A stretch of 64,000 nt of DNA from Virgisporangium ochraceum (GCF_016863655.1 NZ_BOPH01000085.1:1-64000); one strand, 5' to 3'. Counted from the first letter of the stretch, positions 8,629 to 17,183 are shown. A program made the numbers and translations. Notes: generated by a model from the sequence alone, not told the origin.

Positions 8629-9177
8629 ATGACGCCGTCGCCACAGTCGCTCATCGCCACCAACCTCCGCGATCTGCGGACCCGTCGCGGCATGTCGGTG
8701 GTGACGCTGGCGGCGCGCAGCGGCGTGAGCCGGGCCGCCCTCACGAAGCTGGAGGCGGGCCAGGGCAACCCGACCATCGACACGCTGTACGCGTTGGCGA
8801 ACGCGCTCGACGCGGCGCTCGGCGACCTCATCGGCGCGCCGGCGGCCGACGTCCCCGTGGTCGAGGTGGTGCGCGCCGGCGAGGGCGCGCGGGTCGAGGG
8901 TGCGGTGGCGGCCCGGTTGCTCGACCGGGTCTACGGTCACCGTCTCGCCGAGATCTACGACGCGACGTTCAGCACCCGCACCCGGCACGCCGACCCGCAT
9001 CCCGCGGGCGTCGTCGAGTCGATCCTGGTGACCGCGGGCCGCCTACGCACCGGCCCGGCGGCCGCGCCGGTCGACCTCGGGGCCGGCGACTTCGTCCGCT
9101 TCGCGGGCGACGTGCCGCACGTGTACCGCGCGCTGGGCGGCCGGGCGCAGGGCGTCATCGTGATGAGCCACCCGTGA
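8629..9177 (+). CDS. XRE-family regulator with C-terminal cupin domain
   Basis: A 182-residue transcription factor: a helix-turn-helix at about 5-60 (GMSVVTLAARSGVSRAALTKLEAGQGNPTI region) and a cupin sensor domain at about 75-180 (HADPHPAGVVE, GDFVRFAGDVPHVYRAL). Such proteins often control neighbouring amino-acid or amine metabolism and bind a small ligand in the cupin barrel. The ATG at 8629 was chosen because the upstream TTG overlaps the promoter palindrome. Its divergent partner is the aminotransferase. Confidence 0.88.
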   Translation: MTPSPQSLIATNLRDLRTRRGMSVVTLAARSGVSRAALTKLEAGQGNPTIDTLYALANALDAALGDLIGAPAADVPVVEVVRAGEGARVEGAVAARLLDRVYGHRLAEIYDATFSTRTRHADPHPAGVVESILVTAGRLRTGPAAAPVDLGAGDFVRFAGDVPHVYRALGGRAQGVIVMSHP

Positions 9178-9184
9178 GGCGTGC

Positions 9185-9565
9185 TCAGACGACGGTCTGC
9201 CGGATCGGGTAGCGGTACAGGAGCCCCTCGTTGGCCCGGATGCCGCCGACCACGCCGAACGCGATGCCCGCGCCCCACACACCGACCCAGATCACGCCGA
9301 GGAACCAGTTGGTGATGTCGGGCAGGAACAGGCCGCACATCCGCACGATCGACAGCAGCACCAGCGCGCCGCTGACGAAGAGCTGGAAGTTGAGCGCGGC
9401 GGCCGCGTGCGTGCGGACGGTACCCGGCGCCCGCCCCTTGACCAGGAGCACGACGAGCGCCGGCAACAGGCCCAGCACGGCACCGAAGTGCGCGACCAGC
9501 ACCCACCGCTTCTCGGCGGTGTCGCGGTACCCGGTCCGCGGCCCGGAGTCCGGAAACTGCGTCAT
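9185..9565 (-). CDS. DUF4870 family membrane protein
   Basis: 126 residues with three to four membrane segments: about 22-43 (LVAHFGAVLGLLPALVVLLV), 58-78 and 84-108. The pattern with HAAAALNFQLF and GVVGGIRANEG fits DUF4870/Tic20-like small membrane proteins of unknown function. It converges on the XRE-cupin gene with 7 bp between stops. Confidence 0.82.
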   Translation of the reverse strand: MTQFPDSGPRTGYRDTAEKRWVLVAHFGAVLGLLPALVVLLVKGRAPGTVRTHAAAALNFQLFVSGALVLLSIVRMCGLFLPDITNWFLGVIWVGVWGAGIAFGVVGGIRANEGLLYRYPIRQTVV

Positions 9566-9607
9566 GCCATGGACGATATCCGACGTGTGTCACCGGCCCT
9601 GGGGCGG

Positions 9608-9906
9608 TCAGTCGGTGGCGCCGGGGGTGACGAGGCCGTGCTCGTAGGCGAACACGACCGCCTGGACCCGGTCGCGCAGGTCGAGGTTGGTCGACACCCT
9701 CGTCAGGTGGGTCTTCACCGTGGCCTCGGACAGGTGCAGCTCCGCCGCCAGCTCCGCGTTGCTCGGGCCCCGCGCCACCAGGCGCAGGACCTCGGCCTCG
9801 CGTTCGGTCAGGCGTTCGGTGGCCCGGGCCGCGGCGGAGCGGCCCTGCGGGGTGCGCGGGAAGCGGTGGATCACGCGGCGGGTCACCGCGGGCGCGAGCA
9901 GGACGT
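9608..9906 (-). pseudogene. truncated NarL/LuxR-type response regulator (output domain only)
   Basis: The C-terminal part is an intact LuxR-type helix-turn-helix: LTEREAEVLRLVARGPSNAELAAEL, then LSEATVKTHLTRV. Before it, AVGDVLLAPAVTRRVIHRFP matches the linker after a receiver domain. The receiver domain with its phosphorylated Asp is absent; upstream sequence switches to an unrelated remnant on the other strand. The break at about 9906 looks like a deletion end point. No partner histidine kinase is present, although the adjoining membrane remnant may derive from a neighbouring gene. Confidence 0.75.
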
Positions 9907-9908
9907 CG

Positions 9909-10027
9909 CCAACGGCCGCGACTTCTGGTGGTTCTCGGTCGTCGCGGTGCCGGCGAACCTGGCCTGGCCCGTCGGGTCGGTGCTGCTCGCGGTGACGGTC
10001 CACCGGACGCGGGCGGCCCTACCCCGC
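9909..10027 (+). pseudogene. C-terminal remnant of a membrane protein
   Basis: One frame has strong coding bias and reads ANGRDFWWFSVVAVPANLAW, followed by PVGSVLLAVTVHRTRAALPR. It is a plausible end of a small integral membrane protein with no start and no upstream part. It abuts the truncated response regulator on the other strand, so both probably lost their missing parts in one deletion. Confidence 0.5.
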
Positions 10028-10066
10028 CCGCTCTTGACATTGACCGGCGTTACTACGAAGCTGCGA

Positions 10067-10080
10067 GGAAAGCGCTTACC
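10067..10080. promoter_or_regulatory. LacI-family-like operator before pectinesterase
   Basis: GGAAAGCGCTTACC is a near-perfect palindrome (one mismatch pair) ending 12 bp before the pectinesterase start. It shares the AGCGCT core with the CelR boxes and is nearly the same as the 25087-25104 palindrome. A TTGACA at 10034-10039 may be the -35 element. Confidence 0.7.
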
Positions 10081-10092
10081 TAAGGGGTATCC

Positions 10093-11298
10093 GTGGCACA
10101 CTTCGCACGCCGGGCCGGCATCGGCGCGATCGTCACCGCGCTGGTGCTGGCCCTTCCGGCCGCGCCGGCGCACGCCGGCACGCCGCAGGCACCGGGCACG
10201 GCGAGCCGGCCCGTGCTCTCCGTCGCGGAGGCGGCGCGGTTCACCCCGGCCACGTACCTCGAGCGGTCCGGGCCGTACGCGGCGCCGGTCGCGGACCCGT
10301 GGCGGCCCGGACCCGTGCGCCCCGGCCGGCCCGACGTCGTGGTGCGCCCCGGCGACAGCGTCCAGGAGGCCGTCGACACCGTCCACCGCCTCGGCGGCGA
10401 CCGCCGGCGGTACATCCTCGTGACGCCCGGCACCTACCCCGGCACCGTGTTCATCCCGGCCGGCGGCCCGCCGCTCACTCTCCACGGCGTCGGCGACGTC
10501 CGCATCGAGCACAGCCTCGACGGCGCCGCGAGCCCCGCCGACTGGGCCGCCGCGGTGAACCCCGACGGCCGCTACGCCGAGGGCGACCCGGCCTGGGCCA
10601 TGTACCGCTCGTGCGCCACCCGCACGCAGGCGACCGTCGGCCTGTGCGCGTCGGTGGTCTGGTCGGAGAGCCCGGGGCTGGAACTGGCCGGCCTGACGAT
10701 CGTCAACACGCTGCCCGACCTGGCCGGCACCCACCAGGCCGTCGCGCTGCGCACCGACGCCGACCGCACGCTCGTCGAGCGGGTGCGGCTCGTCAGCCGG
10801 CAGGACACGTTCCACACCAACGCCGCCGACGCCACCCGCATCGCGCGGGTCGTCGTGCGCGACAGCTACGTCGAGGGCGACACCGACTTCGTCTTCGGAC
10901 GCGCGACAGCGGTGTTCGAACGCGTCCACTTCCACGTCGTGTCCACCCGCAAGCCGACCGACGGCGTGGTGTTCTCGCCGAGCACCAACCCGGCGCACCC
11001 GTTCGGTTTCCTGGTGCGGCACAGCCTCCTCACCACCGACGCGGGCTACGACGGCGCGCCGACCGCCAACCTCGGCCGCGCCTGGGACCAGAGCGCCGGC
11101 TCCACCGGCTACCTGCCCGGCGTGTCGCCCAACGGTCAACTCGTGATCCGCGAGAGCGCGATCGACGGCGGCTTCGACCCGGTCGCGCCGTGGGCGCCGG
11201 CCGCCACCACCGGACGTCCGTTCGCCGGCAACGTGACCGACGGCCGCGACCTCGACGACCCGGCGTTCAACCGCCTCTGGGAGTACCGCACGGTGTAG
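10093..11298 (+). CDS. secreted pectinesterase (CE8)
   Basis: This enzyme removes methyl esters from pectin homogalacturonan outside the cell. The signal peptide covers about 1-29 (cleavage after AHA). The right-handed beta-helix carries the CE8 signatures AVALRTDAD, SRQDTFHT, GDTDFVFG (two catalytic Asp) and LGRAWDQS with the active-site Arg. At 401 residues it has no binding module. The start is GTG at 10093; AGGGG about 8 bases upstream can serve as ribosome-binding site. A LacI-type operator overlaps the leader, so pectin-derived sugars may induce it (inference). Confidence 0.92.
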   Translation: MAHFARRAGIGAIVTALVLALPAAPAHAGTPQAPGTASRPVLSVAEAARFTPATYLERSGPYAAPVADPWRPGPVRPGRPDVVVRPGDSVQEAVDTVHRLGGDRRRYILVTPGTYPGTVFIPAGGPPLTLHGVGDVRIEHSLDGAASPADWAAAVNPDGRYAEGDPAWAMYRSCATRTQATVGLCASVVWSESPGLELAGLTIVNTLPDLAGTHQAVALRTDADRTLVERVRLVSRQDTFHTNAADATRIARVVVRDSYVEGDTDFVFGRATAVFERVHFHVVSTRKPTDGVVFSPSTNPAHPFGFLVRHSLLTTDAGYDGAPTANLGRAWDQSAGSTGYLPGVSPNGQLVIRESAIDGGFDPVAPWAPAATTGRPFAGNVTDGRDLDDPAFNRLWEYRTV

Positions 11299-11328
11299 TG
11301 CTAAGCCCGTAGGGCAGCATGGGAGTCG

Positions 11329-11961
11329 ATGGAACCCGAGATCGTCGACGAGGTCCTGCCCGACGCCACGCCCACCCGCGACCCGGTGACGAGGCTCGCC
11401 CGCTGGCTCACCGAGATCTTCGCGCCGCCGGTGCTCGTCGCCGTGCTGCCGATCGTCATCGGGGTGCACGCGGGCCGCACCGTCGGGTCGGGCCTGGCGT
11501 GGGGGCTGTTCGCGAGCCTGTTCGTCGGCGTGATCCCGTACGCGATCGTGCTGTACGGCGTGCTGCGCGGCCGCTTGAGCGACCGGCACATCGGCGTGCG
11601 CGAGCAGCGCACGAAGCCGCTCGCGCTGGGCCTGGTGTCGGTGCTCGTCGGCATCGTGCTGCTCGCGGCGCTCGGCGCGCCCCGGGCGGTGACCGCGCTC
11701 GTCGTCGCCATGTTCGTCGGCGGGCTCGTCGCCACCGTCATCAACCACTTCTGGAAGCTGAGCGTGCACGCCAGCGTCGCGGCCGGCACGACGCTGGTCC
11801 TCACGCTCGCGTTCGGGCCGGCGCTGCTCGCGACCGCGGTGATGGTCGCGGCCGTCGGGTGGTCGCGCGTGCGGCTGCGGGACCACACCACGTGGCAGGT
11901 CGTCGCCGGGACCGTCGTCGGCGCCGTCGTGTCGGGTCTGGCCTTCGGCCTCCTGCGGTAG
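11329..11961 (+). CDS. PAP2-like membrane protein
   Basis: 210 residues with about five to six membrane segments (35-55, 60-85, 101-120, 125-145, 160-178, 190-207). The end of the protein has the phosphatase-like pattern KLSVHAS followed by GWSRVRLRDHTTWQVVAG, matching the second and third PAP2 motifs, with the first Lys-rich motif near KPLALG. It probably acts on lipid phosphates or is a degenerate relative. It starts 30 bp after the pectinesterase gene but shows no functional tie to it. Confidence 0.72.
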   Translation: MEPEIVDEVLPDATPTRDPVTRLARWLTEIFAPPVLVAVLPIVIGVHAGRTVGSGLAWGLFASLFVGVIPYAIVLYGVLRGRLSDRHIGVREQRTKPLALGLVSVLVGIVLLAALGAPRAVTALVVAMFVGGLVATVINHFWKLSVHASVAAGTTLVLTLAFGPALLATAVMVAAVGWSRVRLRDHTTWQVVAGTVVGAVVSGLAFGLLR

Positions 11962-12061
11962 CGGCACCGGTAGTTTCGTAAAGTTTCGGCACTCGTCGAT
12001 GCGGCTCCACGCTGTATTGACATATTCCGATGCCTCAATCAAGACTGGGCGCACCACCATC

Positions 12062-12075
12062 CGGGAGCGCTCCCA
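12062..12075. promoter_or_regulatory. CelR/CebR-type operator before CE15
   Basis: CGGGAGCGCTCCCA matches the CelR/CebR 14-mer except for the first base. It lies 57 bp upstream of the glucuronoyl esterase start, just after a TTGACA-like sequence at 12018-12023, a position suited to repression. Confidence 0.88.
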
Positions 12076-12132
12076 CCCCCACGTGTCCCCGAAAGTTTCG
12101 CCCGGTGGCGCTCCCTCGAAAGGAGTTGCCCG

Positions 12133-13794
12133 ATGCACCCCCGACTCCGGACCATCGCGCTCGCGGTGGCCGTACTCCTCGCCGGAGGCACTGCCGTCGC
12201 CTCCGTGCTCGACGCGACGACCAGCCCCGCCGACGCGGCCGCCGTCCTGGCGTCCACAGTGGAGAACGAGGGCGCCACGTGCGCCGTACCCGCGCTGCCC
12301 GACGCGGGATCCCTGCCCACCAACGCCCGTCTCCCCGACCCGTTCCGCCGGCTCGACAACTCCCGCATCACCACGACCGGCGACTGGCGCTGCCGTCGCG
12401 AGGAGATCAAGCGCCTGGCCGAGAAGTTCGTGTACGGCGAGAAGCCTGCGAAGCCGCAGTCCGTCACCGGCACGGTGTCGAGCAGCGGCATCACCGTGAA
12501 CGTCAGCCACAACGGCCGCAGTTCCAGCTTCTCGGCGAGCGTGCAGCTGCCGAGCGGCACCGGGCCGTTCCCCGCGGTCGTGGTGCTCGGCGGTTTCGGC
12601 GCCGACACCGCCGCGATCCGGGCGGCCGGCGCGGCCGTCATCAGCTACGACCCGTACGCGGTCGGCCGCGAGGGCACGCCGCGCACCAACAAGCAGGGCG
12701 CCTTCTACAGCATCTACGGCAACACCAGCCCGACCGGCCTGCTGATGGCGTGGGCGTGGGGCGTCAGCCGCATCATCGACGTGCTCGAAGGGAACCAGAC
12801 GGTCCTGCGGGCCGACGCCACCGGCGTCACCGGCTGCTCGCGGTTCGGCAAGGGCGCGTTCGTGGTCGGCGCGTTCGACCAGCGGATCGCGTTGACGATG
12901 CCGATCGAGTCGGGCACCGCCGGTGTGCCGATCCTCCGCGGCGTTCCGGGCGAGGGCGCGCAGAGCCTCAGCAGCGCCTACGGCGAGCAGCCCTGGTTCG
13001 GCGATGCGTTCGGCTCGTTCACCGGCAGCCCGAACCGGCTTCCGGTCGACACGCACGAGATGGTCGCGATGGTCGCGCCGCGTGGGCTGTTCGTCATGGA
13101 CAACCCGCACATCGCCAACCTCGGGCCGCGCAGCGCGAGCGTCGCGGCGCTCGGTGGCGCCGAGGTCTACCGGGCGCTCGGCGCCGGCGACAACATCACG
13201 TACTGGTCCGACGTGCAGGACGGCTCGCACTGCGCCAACCGGCCGGAGTGGCGCACGCCGTTGCAGCAGAACATCCAGAAGCACCTGCTGAGGACGGGCA
13301 ACGCACCGGGCGCGATGCGCATCTCCAGCCGCGCGCAGGGCAACCTGGCCGAGTGGCGCGACTGGACGACCCCGAGCCTGGGCCAGTCGCCGAGCAACCC
13401 GCCCTCGTCCCAACCGCCGTCGTCCCAACCGCCGTCGTCCCAACCGCCGTCGTCCCAGCCGCCTTCGTCAGGGCCGCCGTCGTCGTCGGGGCCGCCGCCG
13501 GTCGGTGGGTGCGCCGCGTCGGTGTCGGTCAACGCGTGGACCGGCGGTTTCGTCGCCACGGTCCGGGTGACCGCGGGAGCGTCGCCCGTCGACGGCTGGA
13601 CCGTCGCGATGACGCTGCCCGCCGGAGCGACGATCACGAACAGCTGGAACACGACACGCGGCGGCACCACCGGCGCGGTGACGCTGTCGAACGTCTCCTA
13701 CAACGGCCGCCTGGGAGCCGGCCAGAGCACCGAGTTCGGCTTCCAGGGCACGGGCAGCCCCGGCAACCCGGCGCCCACCTGCACCGCGAGCTGA
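12133..13794 (+). CDS. secreted glucuronoyl esterase (CE15) with C-terminal CBM2
   Basis: This enzyme cleaves ester bonds between lignin alcohols and 4-O-methyl-glucuronic acid on xylan. Signal peptide about 1-36. The CE15 domain (about 48-400) has the nucleophile motif GCSRFGKGA with Ser236, and DGSHC with His366 as catalytic His; the acidic residue is probably Glu in PIESGTAG. A Pro/Ser/Gln linker (about 423-455) follows, encoded by 15-bp tandem repeats, then a CBM2 domain (about 456-553) with two Cys and conserved Trp. The start ATG has GAAAGGAG upstream. A CelR box precedes it and a stem-loop follows, placing it in the same regulon as the GH48 gene. Confidence 0.93.
   Translation: MHPRLRTIALAVAVLLAGGTAVASVLDATTSPADAAAVLASTVENEGATCAVPALPDAGSLPTNARLPDPFRRLDNSRITTTGDWRCRREEIKRLAEKFVYGEKPAKPQSVTGTVSSSGITVNVSHNGRSSSFSASVQLPSGTGPFPAVVVLGGFGADTAAIRAAGAAVISYDPYAVGREGTPRTNKQGAFYSIYGNTSPTGLLMAWAWGVSRIIDVLEGNQTVLRADATGVTGCSRFGKGAFVVGAFDQRIALTMPIESGTAGVPILRGVPGEGAQSLSSAYGEQPWFGDAFGSFTGSPNRLPVDTHEMVAMVAPRGLFVMDNPHIANLGPRSASVAALGGAEVYRALGAGDNITYWSDVQDGSHCANRPEWRTPLQQNIQKHLLRTGNAPGAMRISSRAQGNLAEWRDWTTPSLGQSPSNPPSSQPPSSQPPSSQPPSSQPPSSGPPSSSGPPPVGGCAASVSVNAWTGGFVATVRVTAGASPVDGWTVAMTLPAGATITNSWNTTRGGTTGAVTLSNVSYNGRLGAGQSTEFGFQGTGSPGNPAPTCTAS
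13400..13475 (+). repeat. 15-bp in-frame tandem repeat in the CE15 linker
   Basis: About four to five copies of CCGTCGTCCCAACCG encode a repeated PSSQP in the flexible linker. Copies are nearly identical at the DNA level, so recent slippage is likely. Confidence 0.85.
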
Positions 13795-13812
13795 GAAGAC
13801 CGCACCCCAACG

Positions 13813-13857
13813 ACGCAGCCCGGCCGACGGACCGCCACTCCGCCGGCCGGGCTGCGT
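13813..13857 (+). terminator. 14-bp stem-loop after CE15 gene
   Basis: ACGCAGCCCGGCCG and its exact complement enclose a 17-base loop, starting 19 bp after the esterase stop. It is the likely end of that transcript before the sigma factor gene. Confidence 0.7.
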
Positions 13858-13948
13858 ACCCGTATGCGGTGACGTCGGTGCAACCCGGAGGCCGCGCCGC
13901 TGGTCCTTCTGCGGAACCCGGGGCACCGACGACCGTGAGGGAGAGCGT

Positions 13949-14485
13949 GTGGATGCCGACGACGATCCGGAAGACGTGGTGCGCCAGGCCTACCGCGTCC
14001 ACTACCACCGGCTGGTGGCGCAGGTGTTCGGGCTGATCGGCGACCTGGCCGAGGCCGAGGACGCGGTACAGGACGCGTTCGCGCGGGTGCTGGCCAGACC
14101 GGGGTCGTTCCTCGGGGCCGAGGACCCGGAGCGGTGGCTTCGGGTGGTGGCGCTCAACGTCGCCCGTACCCGGTACCGCCGCCGATGGGTGTTCGACAAG
14201 CTGGTCCGCGCGGGCCGTGTCGACGTGACGCCGGCCGCGGTGCCCGGCCTGTCGACCGACCGCGTCGAACTACTCGCGGCGCTGCGCCGGTTGGCGCCCG
14301 CGACCCGCGAGGCGGTGGTGCTGCACCACCTCGCCGACCTGCCGGTGATCGAGGTGGCCGCCACGCTGGGCGTCCCGGTGGGAACGGTCAAGGCGCGACT
14401 CGCGCGCGGCCGTACCGCGCTCGCCCGGTTCATGACCGACACCCCGACCGTCGATGACGCCACCGAGGAGGTGCGCCGTGCCTGA
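13949..14485 (+). CDS. ECF-type RNA polymerase sigma factor
   Basis: 178 residues. Region 2 (about 15-80) reads GDLAEAEDAVQDAFARVLAR, and region 4 (about 105-165) has LPVIEVAATLGVPVGTVKAR, the helix-turn-helix that reads the -35 element. It directs transcription of an unknown extracytoplasmic stress regulon. Start GTG at 13949 is preceded by GAGGGAGAG. Its stop overlaps the start of the next gene by 8 bp, so the two are coupled and the downstream membrane protein is the likely anti-sigma partner. Confidence 0.9.
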   Translation: MDADDDPEDVVRQAYRVHYHRLVAQVFGLIGDLAEAEDAVQDAFARVLARPGSFLGAEDPERWLRVVALNVARTRYRRRWVFDKLVRAGRVDVTPAAVPGLSTDRVELLAALRRLAPATREAVVLHHLADLPVIEVAATLGVPVGTVKARLARGRTALARFMTDTPTVDDATEEVRRA

Positions 14486-15788
14486 GGGACACTTCGCGCT
14501 GCTGCGCGAGTACGCCGACGATGTCGCCCGCCAGCCCGACTTCGACACGATCCGCCGGCGCGCGGTCCGCGTCCGCCGGCGCCGCCGCCACACCGTGTCG
14601 TCCGTCGTGGCCGGGGTCACCGCGCTGGTCGTGGCCGCGGTCGGCCTGTCGGTGGGACCGGACGGGGGCGGCCGGAAGGCGGGACCCGCACCGACACCGA
14701 CCACCTCGCCGGGCTTCGACCCGGATGCCGGGTGGCCCCGGTGGACCGCTGTCGTGGCCGCGCGGGCCGACGAGCTCTACACCGTCGTCGAACGCTGCCG
14801 CGCCTGCGGGTCCGAACTGCTCGTGTCCGCCGACGGCGGCCGCACCTGGACGCCGCGCGCGACCCCACCGCGGCCCGACGACCGCGGCACCGAGCCCCGC
14901 ACGGTCGCGCTCACGCCGTTGGCGCCCGGGGTCCTGATGTGGTCGGAGGCGGTGACGGTGAACCTGCCGGACCTTCTCTCGTCAGGCTCGCCGGGTGCCT
15001 CGATCCCGCCGGGCGTCGAGCGGAACTGGGTCACGCTCGACGGCGGACGCACGTGGCGCCGGCCGACGATCGCGGAGCAGCCGGTGGCCGCGGTGCCGGC
15101 CGGCACCCGTCCCGTCGACTGCGCCGCCCTGCGGGAGGAGAAGCCGTGCCCGTTCTACGCGGTCGACCCGGCCACCGGGCGGTTCGCGCGGCTCGCCAAC
15201 CAGCCCACCGGTTTCCGTTACGAGGGCTGGTGGTCGGCGCAGACCGACGTACCGGTCGGCGGCCACCTGTGGATCCCCGGGCTCGACCCGGCGACGCTGA
15301 AGCCGGCCGTCGCGTCGAGCACCGACGGGGGCGCCACGTGGACCACGCACGTGTTCGCCGGTGGGGTATCCGCGGACGACGACGGCCGGGGCGTCGCGGG
15401 CAAGTACCTGCCGACGGTGGCCGCCGGCACCGGAACCACGGCGCACGCGCTGATCTACTCCGCCGACGACCGGCTCGCCCCGTACCGCACGACCGACGGC
15501 GGGCGAACGTGGGAACCGGTGCCCGGCGGGGTGCTGCCCGACGTGCCCGACGCGGGGTTCGTGACCGCCGACGGCGCGCACGTGGTCAAGTGCGGGGACG
15601 ACTTCCGGGCCAGCCGCGACGGCGGTCCGTACGCACCGGTGACGCTGGCCGGCTACCCGGCCGCGCTGCGGATGCTGACCCAGGTGACCTCGCGGCAGGC
15701 CACCGGCCGGTACGTGGTGACGTCGGGCGACCTCGTGTACGTCTCCGACGACGGGTGGAGCTGGCGCGGTCTCACGTTCCCCGCGTGA
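14478..15788 (+). CDS. membrane-anchored propeller-like protein, probable sigma partner
   Basis: 436 residues. A short cytoplasmic N-terminus (about 1-35, rich in Arg) precedes one membrane helix (about 38-58, VVAGVTALVVAAVGLSV). The remaining 370 residues are extracytoplasmic and contain repeated DGGRTW or DGGATW turns (at least four), the Asp-box pattern of BNR/sialidase beta-propellers. GTG 14478 was chosen because GAGGAG precedes it by 7 bases. It is translationally coupled to the ECF sigma gene, so it may sense an outside ligand and hold the sigma factor; the sensing role is inference, as no zinc anti-sigma motif is visible. Confidence 0.75.
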   Translation: MPEGHFALLREYADDVARQPDFDTIRRRAVRVRRRRRHTVSSVVAGVTALVVAAVGLSVGPDGGGRKAGPAPTPTTSPGFDPDAGWPRWTAVVAARADELYTVVERCRACGSELLVSADGGRTWTPRATPPRPDDRGTEPRTVALTPLAPGVLMWSEAVTVNLPDLLSSGSPGASIPPGVERNWVTLDGGRTWRRPTIAEQPVAAVPAGTRPVDCAALREEKPCPFYAVDPATGRFARLANQPTGFRYEGWWSAQTDVPVGGHLWIPGLDPATLKPAVASSTDGGATWTTHVFAGGVSADDDGRGVAGKYLPTVAAGTGTTAHALIYSADDRLAPYRTTDGGRTWEPVPGGVLPDVPDAGFVTADGAHVVKCGDDFRASRDGGPYAPVTLAGYPAALRMLTQVTSRQATGRYVVTSGDLVYVSDDGWSWRGLTFPA

Positions 15789-15813
15789 AGGCGGTCTCAC
15801 GTTCCGCGTGAAG
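15766..15813 (+). repeat. tandem duplication across a gene end
   Basis: The unit GCGGTCTCACGTTCC plus GCGTGAAG occurs twice (15766-15790 and 15791-15813, the second lacking two bases). The duplication copies the last codons and stop of the propeller gene into the spacer. Confidence 0.8.
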
Positions 15814-15815
15814 GC

Positions 15816-15847
15816 GGGAGCCGGGTCGGGCGACCGACCCGGCTCCC
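15816..15847. terminator. bidirectional 14-bp stem-loop between convergent genes
   Basis: GGGAGCCGGGTCGG, loop GCGA, then the exact complement. It sits between the propeller gene stop (15788) and the hydrolase stop (15855), so it can end both transcripts. Confidence 0.85.
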
Positions 15848-15854
15848 CGGTGCG

Positions 15855-16958
15855 TCAGACCACGCAGCCGTTGGCGTTCTTCGTGCCGGAGAACGTGTAG
15901 AGGTCGATCCAGTTGCTCGTGGCCGTGTAGGCGTCGAGCCCCCGGACGTGCAGCCCGTACGTGTGACCGGAGTTCGGCACCACGTACGTGCTCAGGCAGG
16001 TCCTGGCGTTGGTGAAGTTGGGCAGCTCCCGGGCACGCACCGCGGCGGCGTTGGCGCAGCTGATCCCGGTCGCCTCGTTGCAGAACAGGCCGTCGTACTG
16101 CCCGACGACGATGTAGACCGGCACCCGCACGTTGCCCATCACGGCGGGGTCGCGGGCCGCGCCGATGGTCAACCGTTCGGTGACGGTGGACAGCGACTTG
16201 ATCGACTCGTCCTGGGCGGGCATCGCCGTCTCCACACCCGGCACGTGCAGCATCAGGTCGTCACGGATGCCCGCAACCGTGGTGAGGTAGCCGGCGGGCA
16301 GCCCCGATCCGGCGAACTTCGGGTCGGCCGTCGCCGTTTGCAGCGAGTTGGCGAACAATGTCAGGATCGGCGCGTTTCCGGCGGTGAGGAATCCGCCGAG
16401 AACGAGATAGTCCGGCACCGTTCCGGCCACGGTCGAGGTGCCCGCGAGGTATTGCATGATCGCGGCACCGAAGGAATGTCCGACGCCGACCACCGTGGTG
16501 AATGCGCGGCCGCCGATCGTGCCGGCGCGCAGTTTCTGGGTCAGCTGTCCGACGACGTAGGCGTGCGACTGCAGGGTGAGCAGGTCGGGTGCCGGTTTGG
16601 CGCTCAGACCGGTGCCTAACCGGTCGATGGCGAACGTCGAATATCCGCGGCTCGTGGCCGCGTAGACGTACGAGTACGAGTTCGGCGAATGCGACAGGTT
16701 GAACACGTTCTGGTCGTAGGTCATGCCGGGGACGAGCAGCTGCACGGTCTTCGACCCGCGGACGCCGTCTGTGCGCAGGCACAGCCGTCCGACCAGGTTG
16801 TACACGGTCGGGTCGGTGGCCGACAGCGTCACCGGAACGGTCTGCTGGGAGCAGGTCGCCCAACCCGGATCCCCCGCCTGCGCCCCGGACGGCGCGACGA
16901 CACATGCGAATACCGTCGCGAGAAGCGCAGAAACCAGCAATCGAGCGAATTTAGACAT
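15855..16958 (-). CDS. secreted alpha/beta hydrolase
   Basis: 367 residues with a signal peptide at about 1-29 (cleavage after AQA). The alpha/beta hydrolase core shows the oxyanion stretch QLLVPGMTYDQNVF, the nucleophile elbow GVGHSFGAA, an Asp in VVGQYDGLF and a late His in NSGHTYGLH. Three to four Cys near the C-terminus could form disulfides. The substrate is unknown; lipase or esterase is most likely. ATG 16958 was chosen over the upstream start since it begins the signal peptide. The leader (16959-17180) is unusually AT-rich for this DNA. Confidence 0.85.
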   Translation of the reverse strand: MSKFARLLVSALLATVFACVVAPSGAQAGDPGWATCSQQTVPVTLSATDPTVYNLVGRLCLRTDGVRGSKTVQLLVPGMTYDQNVFNLSHSPNSYSYVYAATSRGYSTFAIDRLGTGLSAKPAPDLLTLQSHAYVVGQLTQKLRAGTIGGRAFTTVVGVGHSFGAAIMQYLAGTSTVAGTVPDYLVLGGFLTAGNAPILTLFANSLQTATADPKFAGSGLPAGYLTTVAGIRDDLMLHVPGVETAMPAQDESIKSLSTVTERLTIGAARDPAVMGNVRVPVYIVVGQYDGLFCNEATGISCANAAAVRARELPNFTNARTCLSTYVVPNSGHTYGLHVRGLDAYTATSNWIDLYTFSGTKNANGCVV

Positions 16959-17183
16959 AGTTGTCCAGTTCCATGAATGAATGGATAGGGCCATCGAATG
17001 GTAGGGCCCATCGCGTTTTCATGGGTCCGCGTGACGCAAATCGGGACGCGTGACGACACAACGGTTTCGCCGTCGCCGGCAACAATCCGAACTACTGTTA
17101 AGTACCGTGAAAAATGCGCAGCACAACGACCGCCACTAATTAATGGCCATGTATGTCGGGGCGATTTCCCTCGATTGTCGGAT

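Noticed and set aside
9883..13443. Long minus-strand open frame of over 1100 codons across pectinesterase and CE15
   Set aside because: It is antisense to two well-supported enzymes and has low-complexity composition.
13400..13475. CRISPR-like array
   Set aside because: The repeats are direct 15-bp units without unique spacers and encode a Pro/Ser/Gln linker.
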